DNA from: Heliocidaris erythrogramma
Taxonomy: Eukaryota > Echinodermata > Echinoidea > Camarodonta > Echinometridae
DNA length: 64,000 nt
Direction: 5' to 3'
NCBI GenBank assembly: GCA_025617745.1
Contig: CM046869.1
Location: 3,184,823-3,248,822, forward strand
The translations under genes were made by a program, and so were the position numbers. This document shows positions 23,090 to 35,242 of this stretch, piece by piece. The notes beneath the pieces were generated by a model. It saw only the letters and a list, made by a program, of their open reading frames with translations, was not told where the DNA came from and did not search any database. Each line of letters opens with the position of its first letter. Within the stretch, counting starts at the first letter, position 1.

Positions 23090-23224
23090 GGGTCCTGTTT
23101 CATGAAAATTGTCATCAATGACAAATTGCAATAACTGTTGTAAGCTACTGAAATCCTTGCATTTGACTGGCCGAGACATATTTGTCAGAAAAAATCACTG
23201 ACAAGACACTTGATGAAATGCCCC
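23090..23224. mobile_element. Palindromic MITE, family P (copy 5)
   Basis: Begins GGGTCCTGTTTCATGAAAAT and ends GACACTTGATGAAATGCCCC. It is inserted in the retrotransposon relic just after the word IIFKLGIL. Confidence 0.75.
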
Positions 23225-23318
23225 ACTGGTGTTCAAAGCAATTGATAAAAATCCCCACCCATATCCTACATCTCAGAGCTCCTGAGGAAGCATCGACCAA
23301 CACACAGTCTGAGATCAG

Positions 23319-23461
23319 GGCCCTGTTTCATAAAACTTGTCATCAATGACAACTTGTAATAACTGTTATACATGTAAGCTATTGAAATCCTTGCATCTGA
23401 GTGGCTATGAGCAAATTTGTTGGTAAAAATCACTAACAAGACACTGAATGAAACACCCCCC
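23319..23461. mobile_element. Palindromic MITE, family P (copy 6)
   Basis: Begins GGGCCCTGTTTCATAAAACT and ends AGACACTGAATGAAACACCC. It lies in the same relic about 95 bp after copy 5. Confidence 0.75.
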
Positions 23462-23790
23462 TGGCTACAAAGCTCTACTGACAGAAACTCTCAGTCGCAC
23501 AGCTTAGGGTGACAGCCTTCTATTTAATGTATGTGGACCTAAGCTGTGGAATAGCCTTCCGCTACCTATCAGGAGTGGCGAGTCTCTGTCAACTTTCATG
23601 TCAGCCTTTAAGTCTTACCTGTTCCCAGCTACCTCATCATTTCAAGAAAACCAAAGAATAATGGAAAATAAACTTTCTCAAAACACGTTGAATTTGTGAG
23701 ACATTTAGAGCGAGTGCCATGAGCGCCCAGCATAGAAGGATACCAGCGCTATTTAAGAAGTCATCATCATTAAATTCAATATCATGTACA

Positions 23791-24084
23791 TTAAAGGGAT
23801 ACTCAACCGCAGATTGTGGACGTTTTTATGTCGCAAGAGGGCACCGTGATCGTTACCTGATCATGCCGGTGCCGGTGCGCAAACTTCGGACAAACTGGTC
23901 GCCGCACAACATGCACGCTGAGCTCGAGCTCTCGTGCGAGATTCGATCGGTCGGCTTCGTGCAGTCCGAAATGTAATCCCAGTAGTCCGACGGACACGTT
24001 CGACGCATAAACTTTGTGTACGAGTGCATGGGGCTTACGCAATCCTAACTTTCCCCAGAGCCTCCTGGAGGCGTATCCCTTTAA
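23791..24084 (+). mobile_element. TTAA-flanked MITE, family B (second copy)
   Basis: TTAA-AGGGATACTC on the left and GCGTATCCCT-TTAA on the right bound 294 bp. The GC-rich interior matches the nested copy at 18587-18876 in inverted orientation, for example GGGCTTACGCAATCCTAACT. It contains several restriction-like CpG-rich words and no conserved open frame. Confidence 0.85.
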
Positions 24085-24753
24085 TATGCCAATTCAGAGC
24101 TGTATAGATTACAAAAGGAAAACAATTTACATCCAAATCCCTTTTCATAATTTTTTTTTTGGTCAGCAGCAAACTATTTTAGTCATAAAACAGATATTGA
24201 TCAGTAACTTGACTCCTCCTTCTATTGATAATCAATTCAAGTAACTTCATCTGTCTACTCATTAAAATAAATTATGAGTACTTGACTGGCACTTTATACA
24301 TGTAAATTGCAACCGAGGCACTATGCCAGCTCCAAGACGGTCACCATACATGTATGTACATGTAACTTGGTATGATCAATGTACAGAGTAGAAATAAAAA
24401 ATCATGTTCACTTTGCGTGTTACTGCTAAGCACTCATTTATCTGCATTTTATCAGATGATGAAGCCGACAGTGTGTACATGTACGAGGTACAAGTTTATG
24501 TTTGTACAATTATTATAGGTCTATATGTTGTGTCATTAACTCCAGATAAACATATTTATGGAATGCTGTACGCCTGTAAATAAACATCAACAAGGATGTA
24601 ATATTCTTTGTTACATGTAGATACCTTTTCTTTAAAGGCAGTATCACTCATTTGCAAACAGTAAAACAGGCAATCAACAAAGTAATGAGTCCAAAATGGC
24701 AGCAAAACTAAGACAGCAAGAATATGCAAGAAAGACAAAACTCTGAGTGACCT

Positions 24754-24913
24754 GGGCCCCGTTGCATAAAACTTACCATTATCGGTAACTTTGCCATCAA
24801 TGGTAACTCCCATGGAAACCTTGATTTTGATTGGCTATTGAGTGATGTTACCATGGTAGTTACCATTGATAGGAGAGTTACCATTAATGGTAAGTTTTAT
24901 GCAACGGGACCCT
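24754..24913. mobile_element. Palindromic MITE, family Q
   Basis: CTGGGCCCCGTTGCATAAAA with CTTACCATTA at the left is mirrored by TAATGGTAAGTTTTATGCAA with CGGGACCCTG at the right. The centre carries TTTTGATTGGCTATTGAGTG. The design resembles family P, with a GGGCCC end, a TGATTGGCT-like centre and TTTTATG arms, but most of the sequence differs. Confidence 0.75.
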
Positions 24914-25207
24914 GCAGTGTATTTTCCCCAAAAATGAAGGTTTGAAAGAATTAAAACATGCATGCCATGCCACAGTTCAAGTGTCTCTGAAACAGTCACA
25001 TACAAACATTTGAAAATGTTTATATTGCAGTGTAGCTTATAAATAAAAATCAACATCACTGCTTTGAAGTATGCTGTATACTGGATATTTAACAAACGAT
25101 ATCATTTATCAGGTTGTAAATAAGCATGATATTTCTTCCAAGACTGATGAGGTTGCAAAAAGGCTAAAGAAACATTAAAGACTTAACAGGAATCAAAAGA
25201 CAAAAGA

Positions 25208-25456
25208 AATAATAAATATATTGATGAGTTGATTGATGGTTTATTTTACCCGACTGCTATTTATAAAGAAAGCATGTGTATGCTTGTAAGTAAGCAACAA
25301 GGAAACTGGCAGCTTTAAGTCCTCTCCGAGAGACTTGGTAATGAGGATTAATACCTTTTGACACCAAAGGGCACTAGCGCATCCACTTGGTTCAAACGCG
25401 GGTCCTCCCAGTTACGAAACCACGACTCTACCACTGAGCCATCGTGCCTCCGGTAA
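25208..25456 (-). mobile_element. tRNA-derived SINE, second type
   Basis: On the minus strand CGATGGCTCAGTGGTAGAGT is a good A-box-bearing tRNA start and GCGTTTGAACC is a B-box-like word. The body runs through GCTTACTTACAAGCATACAC and GCAGTCGGGTAA, and the tail is ATCAATCA-like. This 3' domain differs from that of the SINE at 19083. It is a retroposon, not a usable tRNA gene. Confidence 0.7.
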
Positions 25457-27370
25457 ATATAACTACATTAAAACAGAACTTGAAGGGTCATCAAACTTTT
25501 AATAGGAGCCCTTTGTATCTATTTAAAATGTGACAGTGTTCCAAAATTAAGACAAAGGGTCAACAAACTTTCTTGAGGAACATTCAAACACGTACATGTG
25601 TAAGGTCAACAAACTTTTTGGGTATCATTGCAGTCATAACCGTAAGGTGTTACGTGTACATCTGCTTGGAGACTTATCAGTAATTGACCATTAATCATTA
25701 AACTGGATTATCTATCAAATAGTGGGGCTGGACTCTGAACCTATTACAGCAGCATATATATTAGGGTATATTAATCAAACTATCACCATTTCCAGGATAA
25801 ACATGTGACAATCCGCATATGATCTGAAAGGACATCAGTCGCTTACAATTCCCTGTTTTGGGCAAAACCTGAAAACATAAGCTATTTTTTAATTATCAGT
25901 CCCATATAAAAACTTACTCATGATATCTATGAATAAATTAACAAAACAAAACAAAAACAATGTACATGCCCTCCTCATTATGGCATTGAATCAGAAGACG
26001 AAGTATATTATTTTGTCACTTGGATTTACATTTATGTTTGCCCTGAAACCCAAATGACAGAAAAAATAGTCTAAATTCATTTAGCGAAACATCAAAATGC
26101 AAGCTTTACAATACAATTGTACTACGTACCCTTAAAACCCAGGATGATTGTATTCCCGGTGGAACTACATGTATACAGTGCGTCCTCGAAAAAGTTGGAA
26201 AAAAGTCTCCCCAAATAAAGTATTTCAATATATTTTCAGCAAATCTGGCAATATTTTAAACTTGAGTGAGCAAAAGTGACTTTTTGCGAAAGGGTGTAAA
26301 ATGCAGACTTGACAAGAATTGGTATTTTTGCTGGTTAGTATTAACAAATTTGAGAACTGTTAAAGATCACATTGCAAGAAAATCACAAATATGGCAATTA
26401 ATGTATCACTAGAAACTGGGAAGCTTACAGATGGCAATCGTATAAGTTTTATGTCAACTGCGTATCTGATGATTATAAAAACAACATAAATAAAAGCTCT
26501 TCTAAGCATCTGGAATATCCGAGGATTCGCCAGAAATATAGCGATGTTTTGATGTCGTCACACTAGGGATCGATCCTGCTTAAGCAGACGACGTCCTATA
26601 ATGAATGAACGTAATTGCAATGCAATTATTTATCAAATTATAAAGAGTTTGGTATATTTAACATGGCCTTATTTCACACCATTCTAAAAGGGAAAGTGAA
26701 ACTGATTCTGATAACTAAAACCGTTTTGATTGTAAATACACAGGAGAAGGGTCAATGATCAATGAAATAAACCCCATTTTCAAATTGAAAAGCCCTCCGA
26801 ATAATATCACAGATTGTTTTCGTTCCCTCTTGAAACGCCGAACATGCCCCGGTGCAAGCAGCTGAAAATACAATGGCGTCTTATTTTGTTTACAAGTGAC
26901 TCATTCCTTTATTTTTTTAACGCTGCATTTTTCATCAAAATAATACCATACACGAAGTTAAGAGTGAGGCAACAGACTAACATTAAGACTGACGCTATAG
27001 TCAAGTAAGAGAAATAAGTGAAGAGGAGATGACAAAACAGGCACTGAAAAATGTGTAAGATGTTATGGGACATCGTCTGCTTAGACAGGACTGGTCCTTC
27101 GTGTGTCGTCACACATCTCAGCAGCGTTCAAGGAGCTCTTCAGCTGCTATATCGGGGGCTGTATTTTACCGTTTTATAATTGATAATAATCATTAATTCA
27201 AATGTTTCCAAGCGTTGAATTTGGATAACCTTGTATAATTTATGCCATCTATGCAATAATAAGTATTAAGCCAATATTTATTTTGATGGAATTTTCTTGC
27301 AATGTGATCTTTAAAAGTTTGGAAAAAGTCTCCCAAAATGAAAATTAAACAATATGTTCATGAATACATG

Positions 27371-27602
27371 TAGACCTGTTTACTAAGTGATTCAAATTTA
27401 TGGATGTTTCTTTCCTGGGGACCTAGTAACGAGGTATTCCATTAACCTGTTATTAATGAATGAACTACAATACTTGGAATCCAGTTTGCATACATTACTT
27501 GTTGCTATGTCTGACAAGCCTCTGGCAAGCTTTCAGGTTGTCAAGAACAACCTTTGTTTCAAAAGTATGCATAAAATTTGAATCACTTAGTAAACAGGTC
27601 TA
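27371..27602 (+). mobile_element. TA-flanked MITE, family T (copy 2)
   Basis: The ends are TAGACCTGTTTACTAAGTGA in both inward directions. The interior (GCTTTCAGGTTGTCAAGAAC, CTTGGAATCCAGTTTGCATA) matches copy 1 at 22649 in opposite orientation. The terminal repeats of the two copies differ more than their interiors. Confidence 0.75.
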
Positions 27603-27872
27603 TTGGATAACTTCTACATGTATTCTATCATATGACATACAAACAGCTAACTATGGCTTACGCTTGAGTGAGTATAAATTGTGAAATGGTGCCAAATCCA
27701 TGGTTGATGTACTGGCGGGCATCAGCAAAGTTGAGTGTCTTGGAAAGGCTTAGAAATTTTTACATTCTGGTCATTAAAAGGCAATTTATGAAAGAATAAG
27801 CTTTGTTTCTTGTATGTACTGACAAATCCCATCAAAACTTTATGGGTGAATGACAACGCCAGCTTGAATAAA

Positions 27873-28995
27873 CAAGAGCCCCAGGGGGCACGACGCTCAC
27901 CTGAGGTGGATCAATTCACATCTGGTGCATGTTCTTTCTAGCACCACCAGGTCTACAATGTCATGTATTATAACTTTCATTTTTCGTCTATAGAGGTATC
28001 TCCATACACAATGCCAAGTCTGAGCTATTCCTGGTTCTGGAGAGGAAGATGTTTGAAATTTACGTAGCTTTTACACGTGGGGGCCGTCCCCCTTGGGGGG
28101 TACATGTACCATTTTAGCAATTTTGGGTCCCCTACCCCTAAGGATGATTCCTACCAAGTTTGGTTGAATTCCGATTATGTGTTTTGGAGAAGATCAGAAT
28201 GTACATTTTGCTAGGAAGCGCCCCCCCCCCCTCCAGTATGTTACCCCCACAGGGCCCCTATAGGGCCACTCAGAGAAATTTCATGAACAACATTCATTCT
28301 TCATCTACAGAGGTATCTCCATACACCATACCTAGTCTGGTTCTGGAGAAGATGATGTTTGAAATTTACATAGCTTTTACAATTGGGGGCCTTCCCCCTG
28401 GGCCCCCTTGGGGGGCACATGTACCATTTTAGCAATTTTGGGTCCCCTACCCAGGATGATTCCTACCAAGTTTGGTTTAATTCCGATCATGTGTTTTGGA
28501 GAAGAAGATCAGAATGTACATTTTGCCTGGCAGCGCCCCCCCCCCCCACCCCCACAGGGCCTAAGAGAAGTCCTATAGGGCCACTCAGAGAAATTTCATG
28601 AACATCATTCATTCTTCATCTATAGAGGTATCTCCATACACAATACCAAGTCTGACCTATGCCTGGTTCTGGAGAAGATGATGTTTGAAATTTACATAGC
28701 TTTTACAATTGGGCCCCCCGGGCCCCCTTGGAGGGCACATGTACCATTTTAGCAATTTTGGGTCCCCTACCCCTAAGGATGATTTCTACCAAGTTTGGTT
28801 GAATTCCGATCATGTGTTTTGGAGAAGAAGATCAGAATGTACATTTTGCCTGGCAGCGCCCCCCCCCCCCCCCCCTCCAGTATGTTACCCCCACAGGGCC
28901 CCTATAGGGCCACTCAGAGAAATTTCATGAACAATATTCATTCTTCATCTATAGAGGTATCTCCATACACAATACCAAGTCTGACCTATGCCTGG
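27873..28995 (+). repeat. Tandem array of ~317-bp units within an AAGAGCCCC-type repeat
   Basis: The array opens with AAGAGCCCCAGGGGGCACGA and CGCTCACCTGA. The unit landmark GAGGTATCTCCATACAC recurs at 27993, 28310, 28625 and 28954, giving spacings of 317, 315 and 329 bp. Each unit contains GGTCCCCTACC, TTCCTACCAAGTTTGGTT, a C homopolymer of variable length and CTATAGGGCCACTCAGAGAA. Proline/glycine-rich open frames here are unit-length artefacts. Confidence 0.85.
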
Positions 28996-29342
28996 TTACT
29001 GTAATTGCTCACTGAAGCATAAAAATGTTGAATATCTATCAAAATATGAACATTTCTAAGCCTTTTCGTGACTCAACTGTGCTAATACCAGCCAGAACAA
29101 ATACATGTACCAATTCTTGTCAAGACTGAATTTTGCACCCTTTCACAAAAGTAGCCTTTGCTCACTCGAGCGTAAAATATCTCCAGATCTTTAGGTGTCA
29201 CTTAATAGTAGAGACCCTAGAAGCGATCCACATCAGATATGAAATTTGGCTTCAAATATATATATTTTGAAATATTCCATTGGGGAGACTTTTTCTGACT
29301 GTTAACCTTTTTACAGGACGCATTGTAGACAAGGGCTGCAAC

Positions 29343-29506
29343 CTGGGCCCTATACCACAAATGTTTGCGATCAACTGCAAATTTGAAACAAAGATTCTGA
29401 TTGGTTTAATTGTTAGCCTTTTGAACAATATGTGCATGCAACGATGATCTTGACTGACCACTGCCATTTTGCAATTGATTGCTAACCTTTGTGTTACAGG
29501 GTCCAG
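29343..29506. mobile_element. Palindromic MITE related in design to family Q
   Basis: CTGGGCCCTATACCACAAAT on the left pairs with CTGGACCCTGTAACACAAAG read inward from the right, followed on both sides by GTTxGCxATCAA. The centre contains TTCTGATTGGTTTAAT. Length is about 164 bp. Confidence 0.7.
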
Positions 29507-29872
29507 ATCAATAAATTCTTTCTTTTTTTCCTCTTCGTTCTTCATTTCCTTTAATACTACTGATGATTCATCAGTAATATGCATTACTGGCTGGTGTAAT
29601 GTACACATATACCATTTTCTTTCACATTTTGGAAACTGTACAACTCCAAAAGGTGAAAGAGCAATTTCTCATTTTCTCTACTAAAAAAAATCATTAATTT
29701 ATATTTTCTCCAAAGAAAATACTTAAATATATCACCCTAGATATAATTAATGCACATATACATGGATGCTTTTACATATGAAATGGATATATTTTTTTCA
29801 TCAACAACTAAGAAAATGGAAATATATGGATTTTCAGTACAAAACAAAGCAAATGGAAAAGGGACTTGAAAG

Positions 29873-30815
29873 TAAGCCTGAGTCATATCGAATATTTCAT
29901 AATCCGGGATTCGACGGCTTTGATTCGATCGAATACCGGTGCATCGATAAATGATGGGCGGTGAAAACAGAGTTGCACACAGTACAGTTGCACGCAGTGC
30001 ATGCACCATGCACCGGTGACCGGTCCGCTGGCATCGCTGGCATCGCGGGCATATGTATGGGCTCTCGCTGCTCGACACCGATAGCCCGCTAGCCAATGGC
30101 TAGTAAAAATCACAGCGGACGAGCCAAAATCTTAAGTTTCTAGTCCGTATGGCTAGCCAAAATATCACTCTAGTGTCGCACGAAGCGATGCTCATTGTCG
30201 ACACACCCGACAATGATTCAAATTCAAAGAATTAATAATCTTACTTTGTCTTTGGAGAGCTGAATGGAACACGTTTGTTCGATGCAAAAAAAAAAAAACA
30301 ATACGAAATAAACTTTTCGTCGCTCATGACTCGACTTCATTCAGCTTCAGATCTAGATCATTCAGAAGTAATTGCCAATTTGATGAGAGTGTGATATTAG
30401 TTATTGCGAATTAAGTAGGAACACTCGTACTCATGCCCGTATTTATCATGTTCAATTATACAATTGTCAAATTGACAATGCAGAGAGAGTCAAGAATATT
30501 ATCGTAAACTTCAGTTCGTAACGACAAAACAATTTTTCCATAGAGAAAGCACAGGTAAAGCGTGACGTCCTCCGCGAGCGAATTAGCGAAAGTTAGCCAA
30601 CAGTTTGAACTTTGAAGTCGCCTTCACGTTCTCTGCTAGTATATATGCTGTATACGTTTAACGGAGTTTCTTTTTTTATTTGCTTTTTTCATGGTGGCTA
30701 CGGTAGTCAAAAATCTGGCGGACTACAAATCGATGCACCAAATTTGCCAAAACGTATTCGGGATTCGATGTCTTTGATCGAACACCGGCTAACCAATCGA
30801 TTCGACTCAGGCTTA
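29873..30815. mobile_element. hAT/P-type non-autonomous element with 8-bp target duplication
   Basis: CTTGAAAG occurs exactly at 29865-29872 and 30816-30823. Inside these, TAAGCCTGAGTC at the left is matched exactly in reverse complement at the right, and TCGATTCG-like words continue the arms. Eight-bp duplications are typical of hAT and P elements. The 943-bp interior is rich in GCTAGCC and ATCGAT words and has no transposase frame. Confidence 0.75.
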
Positions 30816-31280
30816 CTTGAAAGGTACGTGTACATCAGACTTGCTAATGTCATTTGATCAATAACAAAGTCTTTACAAATATGTAACATTCTTAATTTTT
30901 TAAAAATCATATTTTCATTAAACTTTCGCCAATCTGCTTCTCACTTTTTCCCGCGCTTTCATTAAAACCAACTTGACATTAGGGTGGAATTTCTCTTCAA
31001 GTATTCAGAGTTATAGACAGTAGTAGACAGAGACAGCTTGATATTTTGGGTTTGAAAGAAGAGCTGTCATAGGAGAAATACTGTCTATTCATAGGAGGTT
31101 CTTGAAAAGATGTCTTTTTTTTTACAGAGTGCCTATATTTGTCCCCTAGTGTCTTTTTGTTATCACTTTGAAAAGAAGACCATACTGTTGAACAAGGTGC
31201 AAACATTGTAGCATCCACACACAAAAACTACTCCTTTATGTATCAAGGTTTAACATGTACATGTGTATCTGGCATAACCT

Positions 31281-31780
31281 CAGGGTGGTCCACAAAAAAA
31301 TTCAAACAAGCAAAATTGCAACTGGGAAGTGAGTACATGTACATGTGTGTGCAAAGCGCAAAGGCCCTTGTGGCCTGCATCTATAGCGCCTGCTTGAGGG
31401 CCCTGGAAGCTAGATGCAGTTCTCAGTGGCTCTCTTATGCAAATTGCAACTTCAGCCATATTCTGAAGCATTTTTAAACAAATTTTATGACTAATATTTC
31501 ATAAATAATTTGGGTTGAAAATAATTACATGTATTTAATGAAATTTTAACCCGTCACTGTTTTTAAAACCTGTAGTTTCAAAATTCAAACCTGGGGAGCG
31601 TTTCATCACGCATTCTGTCAGTGGTTTTTACTGACAAATTTGTTCTCAGCCAATCTGATGCAAGGATTTCAGTAGCTTATAACAGTTGTCAGTAAAAATC
31701 ACTGACAAAACGCTTTATGAAGTTACGCTCCCCTGTTGCTGTTACATGTTAAAACCCCTCGACCCTAGTGGACCACCCTG
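31281..31780. mobile_element. Probable element with CAGGGTGGTCCAC ends, holding a nested MITE
   Basis: CAGGGTGGTCCAC at 31281 is exactly reverse-complemented at 31768-31780. Only 13 bp are shared and no convincing target duplication was seen. A complete family-P MITE lies inside at 31593-31733. Confidence 0.45.
31593..31733. mobile_element. Palindromic MITE, family P (copy 7)
   Basis: GGGGAGCGTTTCATCACGCA on the left is mirrored by AACGCTTTATGAAGTTACGC with TCCCC on the right. It has the standard family-P centre. Confidence 0.8.
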
Positions 31781-31781
31781 T

Positions 31782-34777
31782 AAACTTATACAGCAGTACA
31801 ATGATACACCAGCGTCAAGGTGGCCTGTACTTTAACAGGAGAAGAAGAAAAAGATGGCCATACTGGAGTGACTTCCTACAGGCACAATCAAAAACTCCAT
31901 TTGGAACTTTAAAGGAGCAAGAATGCAGATACAATGTTTAAAAAAAAAAAGGAATGCCAGAAAATGTCACACGACAGGACCCAATCATCACACTGGACTA
32001 TAAATATGTACATGTTTCCTCATTCCAGCTTTATGACAATATGTCAGATATTCTGGTACCTCTGCAATTAAGAAAATGATAGAGGTTGTCACTGACATAT
32101 ATCCCTACTATTTCCCACTATATAGATAGTCGTTTTGTGTGAGTAACAAAAACAATTTAGATATATATATATCTACAGTTTGAAAAGAAACAGGCTAGAT
32201 TTTCATTAAATATCTCAAACACTCTTGTGTTGTAAAGTCAGTTTGGACGTTTAAATTTTTAGTCTAAGTTAATTCATTAGTCACTCAACAATGCATCTGA
32301 TGTTTCGAGATTGTCTTTCAAAAACTATAAAATTATTCTCTCGTTGCTAACTTTAGTAGTAGTACTGAGTCCACTCACACTTATGCATGGTTATTGTAAA
32401 TAACCTTGCACTCTGCACCTTCATACCCAAAAGAATTGCCTCCCATAGCAAGTGTCTGATTTCTAACACATACATACATGTACATATATGTATGCTGGAA
32501 AGGAGCAAGATCGCTAGCCAAAAACAGCCTGAAAATTTCACTTGATCAAGATGCCAAATATCCTATTGAAGAATCTGACAAAAATCAAATTTTATCATCT
32601 TAAAATGTAGAAGGAAGTATTTTCTCAAAATTTTGCTCATTATATTGGTGTTTTTACCTCTTCAACTTAGAGGTCGTGGCCGCCACCGAAATTGAAACAG
32701 CCCCACATTGTGATGGCTCCATGAGTGGTCTGAGTCTGGCATGATCATTCAAAACTATGGTCCAAAATGTCAGATGTTTCATAGGCTAGTCTTTTAAAGA
32801 ATATGAAATTTTTGATTATAGTCTACAGGTTTACATTCTCTAGATCAAGATTCCAGTTAAAGTTTACACTTCGAAAAACTAATGTCAGATCTAAAATGGA
32901 TGAACTAAAAACTTCTATTTCGGATAATAAAAAAAACCAAATGGTTCAGGAGAAATTTTGTAAGATATTTTTCCAACCAATGTTGGAGTCAATCAAATCC
33001 TCGACATTTGACACAATACTGTATGGTAGTGTGACCACATTTCGTGTGTGACAAAATTTTGTGCACAGGGAAATATCTAAAAAACTAGAAAAGATTTCAA
33101 AAATCTGATACTTGATAGCATCAGAATCTAAAATTACTTAGAGACAAAATTTTCTTGATATTGTTTGAGAAATTATGAAAATATTGATGCAAAATGAGCA
33201 AAGTGCAATTTTTAGTGTTTGTTCCAAAAAAATGAAGTTGAAAAAATGAACTTACGAAGGGTCTAGAAATTTTCATATTGAGAGATGTCATCAAATTAGT
33301 TGTTAGTAAAAAAGTGATACCAAATGATTTTATAATATTTTTCCTTGCAAACGATGCAATTATCTTAACTTTGACGCCTGGACTGCTACGTTGGATAAAT
33401 TAAATGTATACCCAGACGTTGTGATTCCAAACAGGTAATTTTTATTAATTTTAAACAGCAAATCAAACAACTTTTCATGCAAATTGTCACAAATCTTTCA
33501 CAGGATAGGTTGAAAATCGTGTGAATTGCAAATATTCACTGGTTTTAGTGTTACTTGATGCATGTTTTTCGTAAAATCTGACGGCAAAATCAACAGGCTA
33601 ATTTTTGTTAAGTGTCCGGAAATGCAACCCATCCTAGGGTCTACACTCATGTGCGAAGTTGGACTTGTTGATATTATGACCATTTTCTTTAATTTAAGTT
33701 AACTTAAGTTACCAGCCAATGGACTCATTTGTAGTCCAAAATTTTTCTTTCCATTTGGTATATACCAATCTACATATATCATTGTAGAATATGAGAAATC
33801 ATGGACCGAATATCACATTCCTAAAAATTTTAAAATGTGAGCGAAGTGTGGTCACCCCATCATAGAGGCTACAGTTCACGATGTCATTAGCCATTCTAGC
33901 TCACCAAACGGGTACCGTTGCACCCTAGGCCGATGGAAGCCCTAGAAACTGTGCGTGAGTTCCGCTCATAAATCTAAGCTATTGGTAACCGAGATCAACG
34001 TTTTAAACCACAATCTTTATCTTTTAATTCACATCCATCACACCACATCATGTACATTTAATCATAAATTTAAAAACACTCAAGAAAATGACATATATTA
34101 CTCGTAAAATCGGTATGAATGACACTTACAAGTTCAGTGATTCACGACTCACAATCACATGCGTTCCATGTTGATCTTGCTCGCTGTAGTTGCAAATGAC
34201 GTCATTCATAAATTTATTATGACGACATTACATGCCAACTACAAGAATGGAGTTTAATGTTTTATTTTAACAAAGATAGCTAATTTTTTATTTTGAACAT
34301 AACATGATTGCGGTCATTTTCACAAAAAAAAAAAAAAAAAAAATTACGTAAAGAACCTGGGAAAGAATCCATTCCCAATCTGATCAATTATATCACGAGT
34401 CCTTCTTCGAAGATTTATTTTTTTATTTTTCATTGTGACCTTGCTCTGACTATACGTCAGTGACTGCACTGAACATGTTCATGTGCCTAAAGTAATATCA
34501 TATCAAAATTAAACAGAGGCACTATATTTATAGTCCCCTCCTACATATCCAATGCTTTTTAACATTTATATTATGTAGTTTTATGCTCATGAAGCATATA
34601 TATCACAATGCCTTTTAATTGGCCATTGAACTTTCGTCCAATCACGAGATCGGACGTTTTGGGGCCCCTATATGCGCTCGACCGTGTGCAAAAATCCTAA
34701 TCGCGAGTTGTATTTCTTTTCATCAAATTATTATAGCGCTTTGAAAAAGGTTGTCTGTGTCTGTCCAACATTCTTCT
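31782..34777. other. Gene-free stretch of about 3 kb
   Basis: No coding region, tRNA or well-defined transposon was recognised. The DNA is A/T-rich, with homopolymer A runs near 31940 and 34325. GTGACCACATTTCGTGTGTG near 33030 and GAGCGAAGTGTGGTCACCCC near 33840 are loosely inverted and may mark an old element. Confidence 0.4.
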
Positions 34778-34956
34778 GGGCCCTGTTTCATAAAACTTGT
34801 CATCAATGACAAGTTGCAATAACTGTTATAAGCTATTGAAATATTTGCATCTGATTGGCTGAGAGCAAATTTGTCGGTAAATATCACCAAGACACATAGC
34901 GCATATAGGGACTATCTAAGTGATATGCGTTATATAAGCAACGTTTATTATAATTA

Positions 34957-35004
<48 letters not shown>

Positions 35005-35020
35005 GATGAAACGCCCCCAG
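34778..35020. mobile_element. Palindromic MITE, family P (copy 8), split by an insertion
   Basis: GGGCCCTGTTTCATAAAACT starts the copy and the last bases GATGAAACGCCCCC lie at about 35006-35019. The roughly 115 bp between 34890 and 35004 are foreign. Confidence 0.75.
34890..35004 (+). mobile_element. SINE 3' end with ATT tail inside the family-P MITE
   Basis: ATAGCGCATATAGGGACTAT and GCGTTATATAAGCAACG precede a long ATT microsatellite. This matches the 3' ends of the ATT-tailed SINEs at 19.4 and 56.7 kb. It is a strongly 5'-truncated insertion. Confidence 0.6.
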
Positions 35021-35242
35021 AATTCAAAGTGAATGGCTCACCATGGCTCATTGAAAAAACAAACAAACATAAAACAATTTATTTTAGCGTCGACAGTTCA
35101 CCAGAGGAGAATGTTATCATCACTTTCTACAAAGTAATCTGTTATGCGCATAAATTTGCCATCTTATCTTCATCAAGAGAAAAGACTGGATTATATTCTT
35201 GAATAGACAAATAGACCGAAACTTTCTGGTATGGGTAATTCT

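Larger units (their letters stand above)
22950..23645 (+). pseudogene. 3' end of a non-LTR retrotransposon ORF broken by two MITEs
   Basis: QNSATAKYVAAKLV and HISPILQDLHWLPIDQRIIF, then after a gap FKAIDKNPHPYP, and finally GPKLWNSLPLPIRSG with FMSAFKSYLFP, are the usual consecutive words at the C-terminus of CR1/jockey-group ORF2 proteins. Palindromic MITEs at 23090-23224 and 23319-23461 interrupt them. The reverse-transcriptase core is absent, so the copy is strongly 5'-truncated. Confidence 0.75.
26175..29327. mobile_element. Composite element with CAGTGCGTCC-type inverted ends
   Basis: TACAGTGCGTCCTCGAAAAA at the left is mirrored by TACAATGCGTCCTGTAAAAA read inward from the right. Subterminal AAAGTCTCCCC and CTTGACAAGAATTGGTA words are also shared between the arms. 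Another inverted pair (TTAAAGATCACATTGCAAGA at 26363 and its complement near 27290) suggests a smaller element within. TA at each end would suit a Tc1/mariner-type insertion. It also holds the family-T MITE at 27371 and a tandem array, so it is a nested composite. Confidence 0.6.

Noticed and set aside
25392..25450. Functional tRNA gene on the minus strand
   Set aside because: Box A is good, but box B is altered (GCGTTTGAACC), and the tRNA-like head continues into a SINE body with a repetitive tail.
28160..29004. Proline/glycine-rich open frames
   Set aside because: They repeat with the 317-bp array and break at the variable C homopolymers.
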